DNA of 41,855 bases, taken from contig NZ_MAXF01000036.1 of assembly GCF_001704635.1 (NCBI RefSeq), positions 1-41,855 of the forward strand. The letters are read 5' to 3'. Within the stretch, counting starts at the first letter, position 1; each line of letters starts with the position of its first letter. The notes below the pieces were generated by a model. It had not been told where the DNA came from, made no database searches, and worked only from the letters and a program-made list of their open reading frames with translations. Source of the stretch: Streptomyces sparsogenes (GTDB lineage Bacteria; Actinomycetota; Actinomycetes; Streptomycetales; Streptomycetaceae). Shown one piece after another: positions 16,404 to 24,686 of the stretch. A program made the translations under genes and the position numbers.

Positions 16404-17648
16404 GTGACGACAGCGCGGAGCAAGCGGAGCCAGGGGATCAGCCGAGGGCGTTTTCTGGCGGGCGCGGGGGCCGTGGGGGCCGCGGCGGCCTCGGGAGCGC
16501 TGCTGACACCGGGCGGCCGGGCGGAGGCAGCGGACCGGCCCGGCCGGCCTGACCAGCCCAACCGGCCTGATCGGTCCGCTCGGTCTGATCGGCCCGGTCT
16601 GACGTACCGGGGGGTGTCGTACGAGGTCATCGACGGCGAGACGCCGGCGACGAGCTGGAGCATGGCTCGGATGCGCGGGGACATCCGAGCCATCCAGCAG
16701 GATCTGCACGCCGGCTCGGTCTCGGTCTTCGGCACGGGCGTCGAGCGGCTCGCGGCCACCGCCTCGGAGGCGGCGGAGCGCGGGCTGCACATCTGGCTCC
16801 AGCCGCGCCTGGCCGATGTGCCCCACCGGGACATCCTGGATCACCTGGCCGAGACCGGCCGGCACGCCGAGCGCCTGCGGCGCCAGGGCGCCCGGGTCCT
16901 TCTCAGCGTGGGCGCGGAGTTCGTGCTGTTCGTCCCGGGCATCGTGCCGGGGGACAACGCTCTGGAGCGCGTCCAGAACATGCTCAGCGGAAACTTCGAC
17001 CCCGAGAAGATGGTGCGCCGGCTGCGCGAGTTCACCGCCCGGGCAGCGAAGGTCGGCAGGTCCGTCTTCAAGGGGCGGATGACGTATGGCGCCGCGCAGG
17101 ACGAAGAGGTCGACTGGGACCTGTTCGACCTGGTCAGCGTCAATTACTACGCGTACTTCCCGCGCAAAGCCGACTACGTCCGCGAGCTCACCCCGTTCCT
17201 GCGCTGGGGCAAGCCCGTCGTCATCTCCGAGTTCGGCTGCTGCACCTTCAAGGGCGCCCCCGAGCAGGGCGGCATGGGGTGGAGCGTGGTGGACTACGAC
17301 AAGGAGCCGCCGGAGATCATTGGCGACCTGGTCCGCAGCGAGCGGACCCAGGCGGCCTATCTGACCGATCTGCTCGACGTCTTCGAGTCGATGAGCCTGT
17401 ACGCGGCGCTGGTGTACCAGTTCGTCACCCCCGACGCCCCGCACCGGGCCGACCCCCGCTACGACCTCGACCTGGCGAGCTACGGCCTGGTCAAGCCCCT
17501 CTGGAAGACGTTCGAGGACCCGACCCCCGACTGGCACTGGGAGCCGAAGGAGGCCTTCCACGCCCTGGCCGGGCACTACGCCCGAGCGGGGTCGCCCCGG
17601 CTCAGCCCGCGGAGTGCGTCAGAAGCGTCCGTACCCCACCGCCCGTGA
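16404..17648 (+). CDS. Tat-exported TIM-barrel-like protein
   Basis: The 414-residue product begins with a twin-arginine-like signal (SRGRFLAGAGAVGAAAASG; a Lys-Arg and an Arg-Gly-Arg precede the hydrophobic core) and likely cleavage after AEA. A linker of Arg-Pro-Asp units follows (residues about 46-66). The mature domain resembles glycoside hydrolase barrels: YRGVSYEVIDGE, LHIWLQPRL, VLLSVGAEFVLFVPG, VSVNYYAYFPRK and VVISEFGCCTF, where the Glu residues of GAEF and SEFG would sit at strands 4 and 7. Streptomyces relatives are often labelled abortive phage infection proteins; nothing here supports that. GTG 16404 has GGGGGA seven bases upstream. Its 3' end overlaps the convergent SseB-like gene by 47 bases. 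Confidence 0.75.
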   Translation: MTTARSKRSQGISRGRFLAGAGAVGAAAASGALLTPGGRAEAADRPGRPDQPNRPDRSARSDRPGLTYRGVSYEVIDGETPATSWSMARMRGDIRAIQQDLHAGSVSVFGTGVERLAATASEAAERGLHIWLQPRLADVPHRDILDHLAETGRHAERLRRQGARVLLSVGAEFVLFVPGIVPGDNALERVQNMLSGNFDPEKMVRRLREFTARAAKVGRSVFKGRMTYGAAQDEEVDWDLFDLVSVNYYAYFPRKADYVRELTPFLRWGKPVVISEFGCCTFKGAPEQGGMGWSVVDYDKEPPEIIGDLVRSERTQAAYLTDLLDVFESMSLYAALVYQFVTPDAPHRADPRYDLDLASYGLVKPLWKTFEDPTPDWHWEPKEAFHALAGHYARAGSPRLSPRSASEASVPHRP

Positions 17649-18000
17649 GCGTCACCGCCTCCGGCGCGCCCGCGTCGATGGCCAGGGACAGCTCATCGGA
17701 GGGCCAGCCCTCGGCGAGGGCGCCCAGCGGGACCCGGTGGTAGCGGTGGATCTGCGGCAGGGCCTGGTGCATACGGTCCGGGGTGGTGAAGACGGGCACC
17801 AGCTGGGCGCCGTCCTCCTGCTCGAAGACGGGGAGGGTCACGGCTTGGGGATCCGTGTCCTCCGTCGCTTCCGGCGCGGGAAGCAGCACCTCGCTGTTGG
17901 CGAGGGTGTCCAGCGCCGAGGCGTCCGCGCGGGCGGCGGCGAGCTCGCCGAGGGCGTGCTGGGTGGCGGAGACGGTGTTGTCGTCGGGGAGGTCAGTCAT
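17602..18000 (-). CDS. SseB N-terminal-domain protein
   Basis: This 132-residue cytoplasmic acidic protein carries the SseB N-terminal type domain: an Ala-rich helical start (ATQHALGELAAARADASALD), LANSEVLLPAPEA, then the VTLPVFEQEDGAQLVPVFTT strand pair, GALAEGWPSDELSLAIDAGAP and the C-terminal VTLTGGGVRTLL. The name comes from enhanced serine sensitivity in enterobacteria; the actinobacterial role is unknown. ATG 18000 follows GGACGGAATC, and the longer in-frame start has no protein-like sequence. It is convergent with the Tat barrel gene and shares 47 bases of 3' sequence with it. It lies 142 bases past the epoxide hydrolase stop, on the same strand. Confidence 0.8.
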   Translation of the reverse strand: MTDLPDDNTVSATQHALGELAAARADASALDTLANSEVLLPAPEATEDTDPQAVTLPVFEQEDGAQLVPVFTTPDRMHQALPQIHRYHRVPLGALAEGWPSDELSLAIDAGAPEAVTLTGGGVRTLLTHSAG

Positions 18001-18142
18001 GATTCCGTCCAGCGATCGGTTGGGTATGTGGGCTGGCATATGGCCGAGGGCCGAAGCCGTAAAGCCGGTCGAGTACCCGACCGCATGCCGTTGACACACC
18101 CCGCCGGCCCGCGACCCCCGCCCGGCCCCGAAAACGTGCTCG

Positions 18143-19321
18143 TCAGGCCAGGTCGCGGAAGAAGGCGCGGATGTCCGTCACCAGCAGCTCCGGCTGCTCC
18201 ATGGCCGCGAAGTGCCCGCCCCGGTCGTGCTCCGTCCACCGCACGATGTTGTTGGTCCGCTCCGCGATGTGCCGCAGGGGGATGAAGTTGTCCCGGGGGA
18301 AGTCGGCGAAGGCCGTCGGCACGGTGGACGGCTCGGGGCCCGTGGCGGGGGCGTGGGCCCGTTCGTAGTAGATGCGGCCGGAGGAACCGGCGGTGCCGGT
18401 GAGCCAGTAGAGCATGACGTTGGTGAGGAGCTGGTCGCGGTCCACGGCGTCCTCGGGGCGGTCGCGGGAGTCGGTCCACTCCTTGAATTTCTCGGCGATC
18501 CAGGCGAGCTGGCCGACGGGTGAGTCGGTGAGCGCGTAGGCCAGGGTCTGGGGGCGGGTGGTCTGGATGTCGGCGTAGCCCTGGCGGTCGCGGAGCCATT
18601 CCCGGTGCCGCTCCCAGGAGGCGAGGGTGCGGTCGCGTTCGGCCGGGGTCAGGGTGGCCAGGTGGGCGGGGTCGGGCTCCTCGGCGGCCTGCGCGCCGGG
18701 GATCAGGTTGAGGTGGACGCCGATGAGCCGGTCGGGGTGGAGGCGGCCGAGCTCCCGGGAGATCGCGGCGCCCCAGTCGCCGCCCTGCGCCCCGTAGCGC
18801 TGGTAGCCGAGGCGCTCCATCAGCTCGGCGAACGCGGCGGCGACCCGGTGGTACTCCCAGCCGGTCTCCCGCGTCGGTCCGGAGAGAGTGAACCCCGGGA
18901 TGCTCGGCAGGACGAGGTGGAACGCCTGGGAGGGGTCGCCGCCGTGGGCTCGTGGGTCGGTGAGGGGGCCGGCGACCTGGGTGAATTCCACGATGGAGCC
19001 CGGCCAGCCATGCGTCATGATCAGCGGGGTGGCGTCGGGTTCGGGGGAGCGGATGTGGGCGAAGTGGATGTTCGCCCCGTCGATCGTGGTGGTGAACTGC
19101 GGCCACTCGTTCAGCCGCGCTTCGGCGGCGCGCCAGTCGTAGGTGTGGCGCCAGTACCGCACCAGCTCCCGCAGATAGTCGCGTGGGACGCCGTACGACC
19201 AGCCCACCCCGGGCAGTTCATCGGGCCATCGCGTGCGATCCAGCCGGGCGTGGAGATCGTCCAGCTCGGCTTCGGGGATGTCGAGGCGGAAGGGGCGAAT
19301 GGTCTCGGCCAGGTCGGTCAT
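18143..19321 (-). CDS. Epoxide hydrolase (alpha/beta hydrolase with EHN domain)
   Basis: A 392-residue microsomal-type epoxide hydrolase. The N-terminal EHN domain spans about residues 6-110 (IRPFRLDIPEAELDDLHARL, GWSYGVPRDYLRELVRYW). The oxyanion motif HGWPGS is at 104-109, the Asp nucleophile is Asp182 in GGDWGAAIS, a ring-opening Tyr is likely in RIYYERA and the catalytic His is His370 in GGHFAAME. It would convert an epoxide to a diol in the cytoplasm. No signal peptide is present. Length and motif spacing are normal for the family. It is divergent from the RHS toxin locus; the 200 bases between them include the AT-richer stretch TTTATACAG. Physiological substrate unknown. Confidence 0.93.
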   Translation of the reverse strand: MTDLAETIRPFRLDIPEAELDDLHARLDRTRWPDELPGVGWSYGVPRDYLRELVRYWRHTYDWRAAEARLNEWPQFTTTIDGANIHFAHIRSPEPDATPLIMTHGWPGSIVEFTQVAGPLTDPRAHGGDPSQAFHLVLPSIPGFTLSGPTRETGWEYHRVAAAFAELMERLGYQRYGAQGGDWGAAISRELGRLHPDRLIGVHLNLIPGAQAAEEPDPAHLATLTPAERDRTLASWERHREWLRDRQGYADIQTTRPQTLAYALTDSPVGQLAWIAEKFKEWTDSRDRPEDAVDRDQLLTNVMLYWLTGTAGSSGRIYYERAHAPATGPEPSTVPTAFADFPRDNFIPLRHIAERTNNIVRWTEHDRGGHFAAMEQPELLVTDIRAFFRDLA

Positions 19322-19459
19322 ACCGCCGCATGCTAGGTTCGCCGACTTTATACAGCGAGCAAAATACGGCCGCCGACTCGCCCGGCTGTGGCAGTGACCT
19401 CGTCTTATGTGAATACTTTCGCCCAGTACCAGAGGCTTGGCGAAGAGGGCGGGGGCGTC

Positions 19460-19522
19460 ATGGCGTTGCGGGGGCAGATGGCCGGATGGTGGCGTACACC
19501 GCCCTTCGGAGTGACCCTCTGA
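19460..19522 (+). CDS. Putative 20-residue leader ORF coupled to the RHS gene
   Basis: ATG 19460 opens a 20-codon frame, MALRGQMAGWWRTPPFGVTL, whose stop TGA (19520-19522) shares one base with the RHS start ATG (19522) as TGATG. A GGGGG run lies five bases before the leader start. Such an arrangement would let ribosomes finishing the leader restart on the long toxin gene. The ORF is short, so chance is possible; it also has two Trp codons in a row. Confidence 0.3.
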   Translation: MALRGQMAGWWRTPPFGVTL

Positions 19523-22500
19523 TGGGGTGGGATCTGACGCCCGACTGGCTCGACGACGCGGTCGAGTCGGGCACGGAGGCCGTCGGGGACGGTGTCGAGT
19601 GGCTGGGGAACAAGACCGCGGAGGGCCTGGACAAGGTCGGCTGGGAGAGCGGGGCCGACTGGGTCCGCGACAAGTCCCGCTCCGCGGCCAACGCCCTGGG
19701 CGCCGACGTGGCCGAGATGCGGCTGGACGAGACCGAGGACTCGAGGAAACTGGTCTTCGGCAGCGCGGGCAAGCTGCGGTCCACGGCCACCCACCTGCGC
19801 GACTTCCAGAAGGCGTTCGACCAGGTCGGCAAGGGGCTGAAGGGACTGGACGCCTCCCATCTGAAGGGTCAGAGCGCGGACACCTTCCGCGAGAAGGTGT
19901 CCGTCGAACCGCAGAAGTGGTTCAAGGCGGCCGACGCCTGCGAGAAGGCCGCGGCGGCCCTGGAGGGCTTCGCCGGCACCGTGGAGTGGGCACAGGGCCA
20001 GGCGGCAGAGGCCGTCGAGGCGTACAAGGCGGCGAAGAAAGCGTCGGAGGAGGCGCGGTCCGCGCACAACGCGAAGGTGGAGGCATACAACACGGCGGCC
20101 GACACCTACAACGCCGCCGTCAAGGACGGCAAGGACCCGGGGCCCGAGCCGAAGAAGCCGGGGGCCTTCCACGACCCGGGCCCGGCGAAGGCCAAGGCCG
20201 CGCAGGAGATCCTGGACGAGGCGCGGCGGCAGCGGAACAAGGCGGAGGAGACGGCGCGCAGGGCGGTGGAGCAGGCGCGGGACGCGGCCCCGCCCAAGCC
20301 CTCCTACAGCGAGCAGGTCAAGGACGGGCTGGACGGCCTGTCACTGGATCTGGACCACTTCGCCGGCGGGGTGGTCAAGGGGACGGCTGGGCTGGTCAAC
20401 TTCGCGCGTCAGCTCAACCCCCTGGACCCGTACAACCTGACCCATCCAGCCGAGTATGTGACGAATCTGAACAGTACGGCGGCGGGTCTGGTCACGCTGG
20501 CCAACGACCCGATGGGCGCGGGCAAGAACATGCTCGACGCCTTCGCCAAGGACCCCGGCGAGGGGCTGGGCCGACTGGTGCCCGAACTGATCGGCACCAA
20601 GGGACTCGGCGTGGCCCGGGAGGGCCTGACGGCCGCCTCGTACGCCCGGCGCGGGACGGAGGCCGCGCGGGCGACCCGGGCCGGAGAGGACGCGGCGCGG
20701 GCGGCGCTGCGCAAGGAGGGGCGGCACCCGTTCGCGCGGGAGGACGCCCGGAAGACCTGCAAGGGCACCGATCCGGTGGATCTGGCGACGGGCAAGATGT
20801 TCCTGCCGCAGACGGACGTGGCCCTGCCCGGTGATCTGCCGCTGGTGTTCCGCCGCCGGGTGGAGTCCGGCTATACGGCAGGGGGCTGGTTCGGCCCGTC
20901 GTGGTCGAGCACGGCCGACCAGCGGCTGGAGATCGACGCCGAGGGCGTGGTGTTCATCAGCGAGGACGGGCTGCTGCTGCCCTATCCGCACCCGGCCCCC
21001 GGCCTGCCCACCCTCCCCGAAGCGGGCCCCAGGTGGCCGCTGGAACGGGACCCCGACGGCGACTACACCCTCACCGACCCCGCCACCGGACACACCCGCC
21101 ACTTCACCGGACCACGGGGCGGAGGCGACGGGGTCGCGCGGCCGGCGCGGATATCCGACCGCTCGGGCCACGTCATCGCCTTCGAGTACGACGCCGACGG
21201 AGCGCCCGCCGCCCTCGTCCACTCCGGCGGCTACCACCTGAAGCTGACCACCCAGGACGACCGGATTACCGCCCTGCACCTGGCCGGCGGCGCGCCCGAC
21301 GGCTCCGACCAGGAGATCGTCCGCTACGGCTACACCGACGGCAACCTCACCGAGGTCGTCAACTCCTCCGGTCTGCCGCTGCGGTTCGAGTACGACGACG
21401 AGCGCCGGGTCATCTCCTGGACCGACACCAACCAGCGCCGCTACGACTACGTCTACGACAACCGCGACCGCTGCATCGCCGAGGGCGGCGAGGCGGGCCA
21501 CGTCTCGGTGCGGCTGGACTACGACCGCGTCGACCAGGCCACCGGCCACCGGATCACGACCGTCACCACCCCCGACGGCCACACCACGCGCTACCTGGTC
21601 AACGGCCTCTGCCAGGTCGTCGCCGAGACCGACCCGCTGGGCCACACCACCCGTACCGCCTACGACCGCCACCACCGGCCGCTGACCCGCACCGATGCCC
21701 TCGGCCACACCACCACCCACACCTACGACGAGGCCGGGCGCCTCGTCGCCGTCACCCGCCCGGACGGCCGCCGGGCCACCGCCACGTACGACGCGTTCGG
21801 CCTGCCCCTCACCCTGACCGGCGCGGACGGCGCCACCTGGCGGCAGACCTACGACGAGGCGGGCCGCCGCACCGCCCTGACCGACCCGGCGGGTCACACC
21901 ACCCACTACACCTATGACGCCCGGGGCCACCTGGCCGCCGTCACCGACGCGCTGGGCGCCACCACCCATGTGCGCTGTGACGCGGCGGGCCTGCCCGTCG
22001 AGATCACCGACCCGCTGGGCGCCACCACCCGCTACGAGCGCGACGCGTTCGGCCGCCCCGTCGCCCTCACCGATCCGCTCGGCCGCACCACCCGGCTGGA
22101 GTGGACGGTCGAGGGCAAGCTCGCCACCCGTACCCACCCGGACGGCAGCCGGGAGTCGTGGACGTACGACGGCGAGGGCAACTGCACCAGCCACACCGAC
22201 CCGGGCGGCGCCACCACCCGTTGCGAGTACACCCACTTCGACCTGCCGGTGGCCCGCACGGGCCCGGACGGGGTGCGCTACGAGTTCAGCCACGACAGCG
22301 CGCTGCGGCTGACCCAGGTCACCAACCCGCAGGGGCTGACCTGGTCCTATGAATACGATCCGGCGGGCCGCCTGGTGGCCGAGACCGACTTCGACGGCCG
22401 CACCCACACGTACGCCCACGACGCGGCCGGATGGCTCACCGCCCGCACCAACCCGCTCGGCCAGACGATCCACTACGAGCGCGACGCGCTGGGCCGCACG

Positions 22501-24273
22501 GTCCGCAAGACCGCCGACGGCCGGACCACCACCTTCACCTACGACCCCGCCGGACACCTGGCCACCGCCACCGGACCCGACGTCGAGGTGGCCTACCACC
22601 GCGACCGCATGGGCCGCGTCAAGTCCGAAGTGGTGGGCGACCGGGTCCTCACCCACGCGTACGACGCGCTGGGCCGCCGGGTGCGCCGCACCACCCCCAC
22701 GGGCGCCACCACCACCTACGCCTACGACCCGGCGGGCAACCGCACCACCCTCACCGCCTCCGGCCACACCCTCGCCTTCGACCACGACGCCACAGGCCGC
22801 GAAACCACCCGCCACATCGACGACACCCTCACCCTCGCCACCGCCTGGGACCCCCTCGGCCGGCTCACCGCCCAGACCCTCACCGGCCACACCCTCACCG
22901 GCCAGGCGGCCGCCGCCCCCCTCCACCACCGCACGTACACCTACCGTCCCGACGGCCACCTCACCGGCATCGACGACCACCACACCGGCCCCCGGACCTT
23001 CACCCTCGACACGGCGGGCCGCGTCACCACCGTCCGCGCCGAGGGCTGGACCGAGACCTACGCCTACGACGAGGCCGGCAACCAGACCCACGCCACCTGG
23101 CCCGAGCCCCACCCCGGCACCGACACCGACGCCCACGCCGACGCCGATGCCGACGCCTCGGGAGACCGTGCGTACACCGGCACCCGCATCACCCGCGCCG
23201 GGCGCGTCCGCTACGAGCACGACGGCGCGGGCCGGCTCACCCTCCGTCAGAAGACCCGCCTCTCCCGCAAGCCCGACACCTGGCGCTACACCTGGGACGC
23301 CGAGGACCGCCTCACCGCCGTCACCACCCCCGACGGCACGGTGTGGCGCTACCTGTACGACCCCCTCGGCCGCCGCACCGCCAAACAACGCCTCGCCGAC
23401 GACGGCGAAACGGTCGTCGAGCAGACCGACTTCACCTGGGACGGGCCCACCCTCGTCGAGCAGACCACCACCACACCCGGCCTCCCCCACCCCACCACCC
23501 TGACCTGGGACCACCAGGGCCGCCACCCCGTGGCCCAGACCGAGCGCACCACCGACACCGCCACCCAGCGCGAGATCGACCAGCGCTTCTTCGCCATCGT
23601 CACCGACCTCATCGGCACCCCCACCCATCTCGTCGACGAGACCGGCGACATCGCGTGGAAGGCCCGCACCGCCCTGTGGGGCACCACCACCTGGGCCGCC
23701 GACAGCACCACGTACACGCCGCTCCGCTTCCCCGGCCAGTACGACGACCCGGAAACCGGCCTCCACTACAACCACCACCGCTACTACGACCCCGAAACCG
23801 CCCGCTACCTCACCCCCGACCCCCTGGGCCTGGCCCCCGCCCCCAACCCCGCCACCTACGTCCACAACCCCCACACCTGGGCGGACCCGTTGGGCCTGGG
23901 CCCGTACCCCGGCGGCGAAACCCGTTCCGGGGTCGGGAAGTTCCTCGGCAAGCTCTTCACCCGCCAGCCCTCTGCCGAGGAATTGTCCGACGCGGCCATC
24001 AGGGCCAAGCGGGTGCCCATGAGACTGGAGGACCTGCAAGACGTCGTTCTGCACGATCGCACCGAGCCGGAGAAGTTGGCGGCCATGCGCGGAATGGATG
24101 ACGAACGCCTCCTGGAGTCGATCAACAACCCGGACGAGCTGGGCGGCAGCATCGTCATGGGCAACGGAGAGCTGGTCAATGGGAACCACCGCATCGGCGA
24201 GGCCCTGGATCGCATGCACGACCCGTACTCTCCAGGAATCACCCCCGACACAGAGGTTTGGGTTGTCCCATGA
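19522..24273 (+). CDS. RHS polymorphic toxin with ParB-like C-terminal domain
   Basis: A 1583-residue modular toxin. Residues 1-200 resemble the WXG100/T7SS-signal N-terminus of actinobacterial RHS proteins (LDDAVESGTEAVGDGVEWLG, then long Ala/Lys/Glu helices to about 270), suggesting type VII export. A DUF6531-like segment starts at Cys413 (CKGTDPVDLATGKMF). More than fifteen YD-type repeats follow, of the YDEAGRLVAVTRPDG form, ending in the RHS core RYYDPETARYLTPDPLGL. A second DPLGL near residue 1455 marks the junction; the last ~125 residues are the toxin, with LEDLQDVVLHDR and GELVNGNHRIGEALDR (Asn1553-Arg1557), resembling ParB/sulfiredoxin-fold nucleases. ATG 19522 is favoured by GGAG ten bases upstream; ATG 19486 is possible. 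The end overlaps the next gene (ATGA). Confidence 0.9.
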   Translation: MGWDLTPDWLDDAVESGTEAVGDGVEWLGNKTAEGLDKVGWESGADWVRDKSRSAANALGADVAEMRLDETEDSRKLVFGSAGKLRSTATHLRDFQKAFDQVGKGLKGLDASHLKGQSADTFREKVSVEPQKWFKAADACEKAAAALEGFAGTVEWAQGQAAEAVEAYKAAKKASEEARSAHNAKVEAYNTAADTYNAAVKDGKDPGPEPKKPGAFHDPGPAKAKAAQEILDEARRQRNKAEETARRAVEQARDAAPPKPSYSEQVKDGLDGLSLDLDHFAGGVVKGTAGLVNFARQLNPLDPYNLTHPAEYVTNLNSTAAGLVTLANDPMGAGKNMLDAFAKDPGEGLGRLVPELIGTKGLGVAREGLTAASYARRGTEAARATRAGEDAARAALRKEGRHPFAREDARKTCKGTDPVDLATGKMFLPQTDVALPGDLPLVFRRRVESGYTAGGWFGPSWSSTADQRLEIDAEGVVFISEDGLLLPYPHPAPGLPTLPEAGPRWPLERDPDGDYTLTDPATGHTRHFTGPRGGGDGVARPARISDRSGHVIAFEYDADGAPAALVHSGGYHLKLTTQDDRITALHLAGGAPDGSDQEIVRYGYTDGNLTEVVNSSGLPLRFEYDDERRVISWTDTNQRRYDYVYDNRDRCIAEGGEAGHVSVRLDYDRVDQATGHRITTVTTPDGHTTRYLVNGLCQVVAETDPLGHTTRTAYDRHHRPLTRTDALGHTTTHTYDEAGRLVAVTRPDGRRATATYDAFGLPLTLTGADGATWRQTYDEAGRRTALTDPAGHTTHYTYDARGHLAAVTDALGATTHVRCDAAGLPVEITDPLGATTRYERDAFGRPVALTDPLGRTTRLEWTVEGKLATRTHPDGSRESWTYDGEGNCTSHTDPGGATTRCEYTHFDLPVARTGPDGVRYEFSHDSALRLTQVTNPQGLTWSYEYDPAGRLVAETDFDGRTHTYAHDAAGWLTARTNPLGQTIHYERDALGRTVRKTADGRTTTFTYDPAGHLATATGPDVEVAYHRDRMGRVKSEVVGDRVLTHAYDALGRRVRRTTPTGATTTYAYDPAGNRTTLTASGHTLAFDHDATGRETTRHIDDTLTLATAWDPLGRLTAQTLTGHTLTGQAAAAPLHHRTYTYRPDGHLTGIDDHHTGPRTFTLDTAGRVTTVRAEGWTETYAYDEAGNQTHATWPEPHPGTDTDAHADADADASGDRAYTGTRITRAGRVRYEHDGAGRLTLRQKTRLSRKPDTWRYTWDAEDRLTAVTTPDGTVWRYLYDPLGRRTAKQRLADDGETVVEQTDFTWDGPTLVEQTTTTPGLPHPTTLTWDHQGRHPVAQTERTTDTATQREIDQRFFAIVTDLIGTPTHLVDETGDIAWKARTALWGTTTWAADSTTYTPLRFPGQYDDPETGLHYNHHRYYDPETARYLTPDPLGLAPAPNPATYVHNPHTWADPLGLGPYPGGETRSGVGKFLGKLFTRQPSAEELSDAAIRAKRVPMRLEDLQDVVLHDRTEPEKLAAMRGMDDERLLESINNPDELGGSIVMGNGELVNGNHRIGEALDRMHDPYSPGITPDTEVWVVP

Positions 24274-24686
24274 GGAACTGGCTGAGGAGATCCAGCCGAG
24301 TCCAGTCGTATTTCGGCTGGCCCGTCCCCGCCGCCGTCAGGATGGCGTCGCGTTCCCGGATGCGGGAGCTGGTGGAGACGGCGCGGACGAGCGGCTTCAG
24401 CAGGAAGGGTGTCGGCCTCGACCTGGAAGCCGGGGAAACCTTTGTGGTGGTCCCGTATCTGCCGGAGCTCACACCCGTCAAGAGCTGGATCTGCCTCATC
24501 GCGGCCTTTCCTCACGCCATGGACTTGCCGGTCGGAGAGAGGCCGCGATGCGACTTCGCCAGGCTCGACATCGCTGAAGCGGACTTCAACTCACTGTCTC
24601 CGGCCAAGGCGAAGGTCAGAGATCAGCTCCTGCACTGGCTGGCGTGGGAGGCGCACCAGGGCCACAGAAACCGCGACAAGAAGTGA
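24270..24686 (+). CDS. Putative immunity protein for the RHS toxin
   Basis: The 138-residue protein is unrecognised by family. Its ATG overlaps the RHS stop as ATGA, so the two are translated together, the usual order of toxin and immunity genes. It is soluble and basic at the start (MRNWLRRSSRVQSYFGW), has a central beta-like part (GVGLDLEAGETFVVVPYLPE and SWICLIAAFPHAM), and ends in a helical, Lys/Arg-rich tail. Third-position GC looks lower than in the flanking genes, as in the last part of the toxin, which fits exchange of toxin-immunity cassettes. Its stop abuts the stop of the convergent oxidase gene within TGATCA (24684-24689). The role is inferred from position only. Confidence 0.7.
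   Translation: MRNWLRRSSRVQSYFGWPVPAAVRMASRSRMRELVETARTSGFSRKGVGLDLEAGETFVVVPYLPELTPVKSWICLIAAFPHAMDLPVGERPRCDFARLDIAEADFNSLSPAKAKVRDQLLHWLAWEAHQGHRNRDKK

Noticed and set aside
16404..17648. Phage defence (abortive infection) function
   Set aside because: The name used for relatives is not supported here: the protein has a Tat-like export signal and barrel motifs, and there is no defence context.
20341..24219. Very long open frame on the minus strand (1292 codons)
   Set aside because: It is fully antisense to the RHS gene and translates to Val/Gly/Ala-rich sequence without domains. Long antisense frames arise from high third-position GC.
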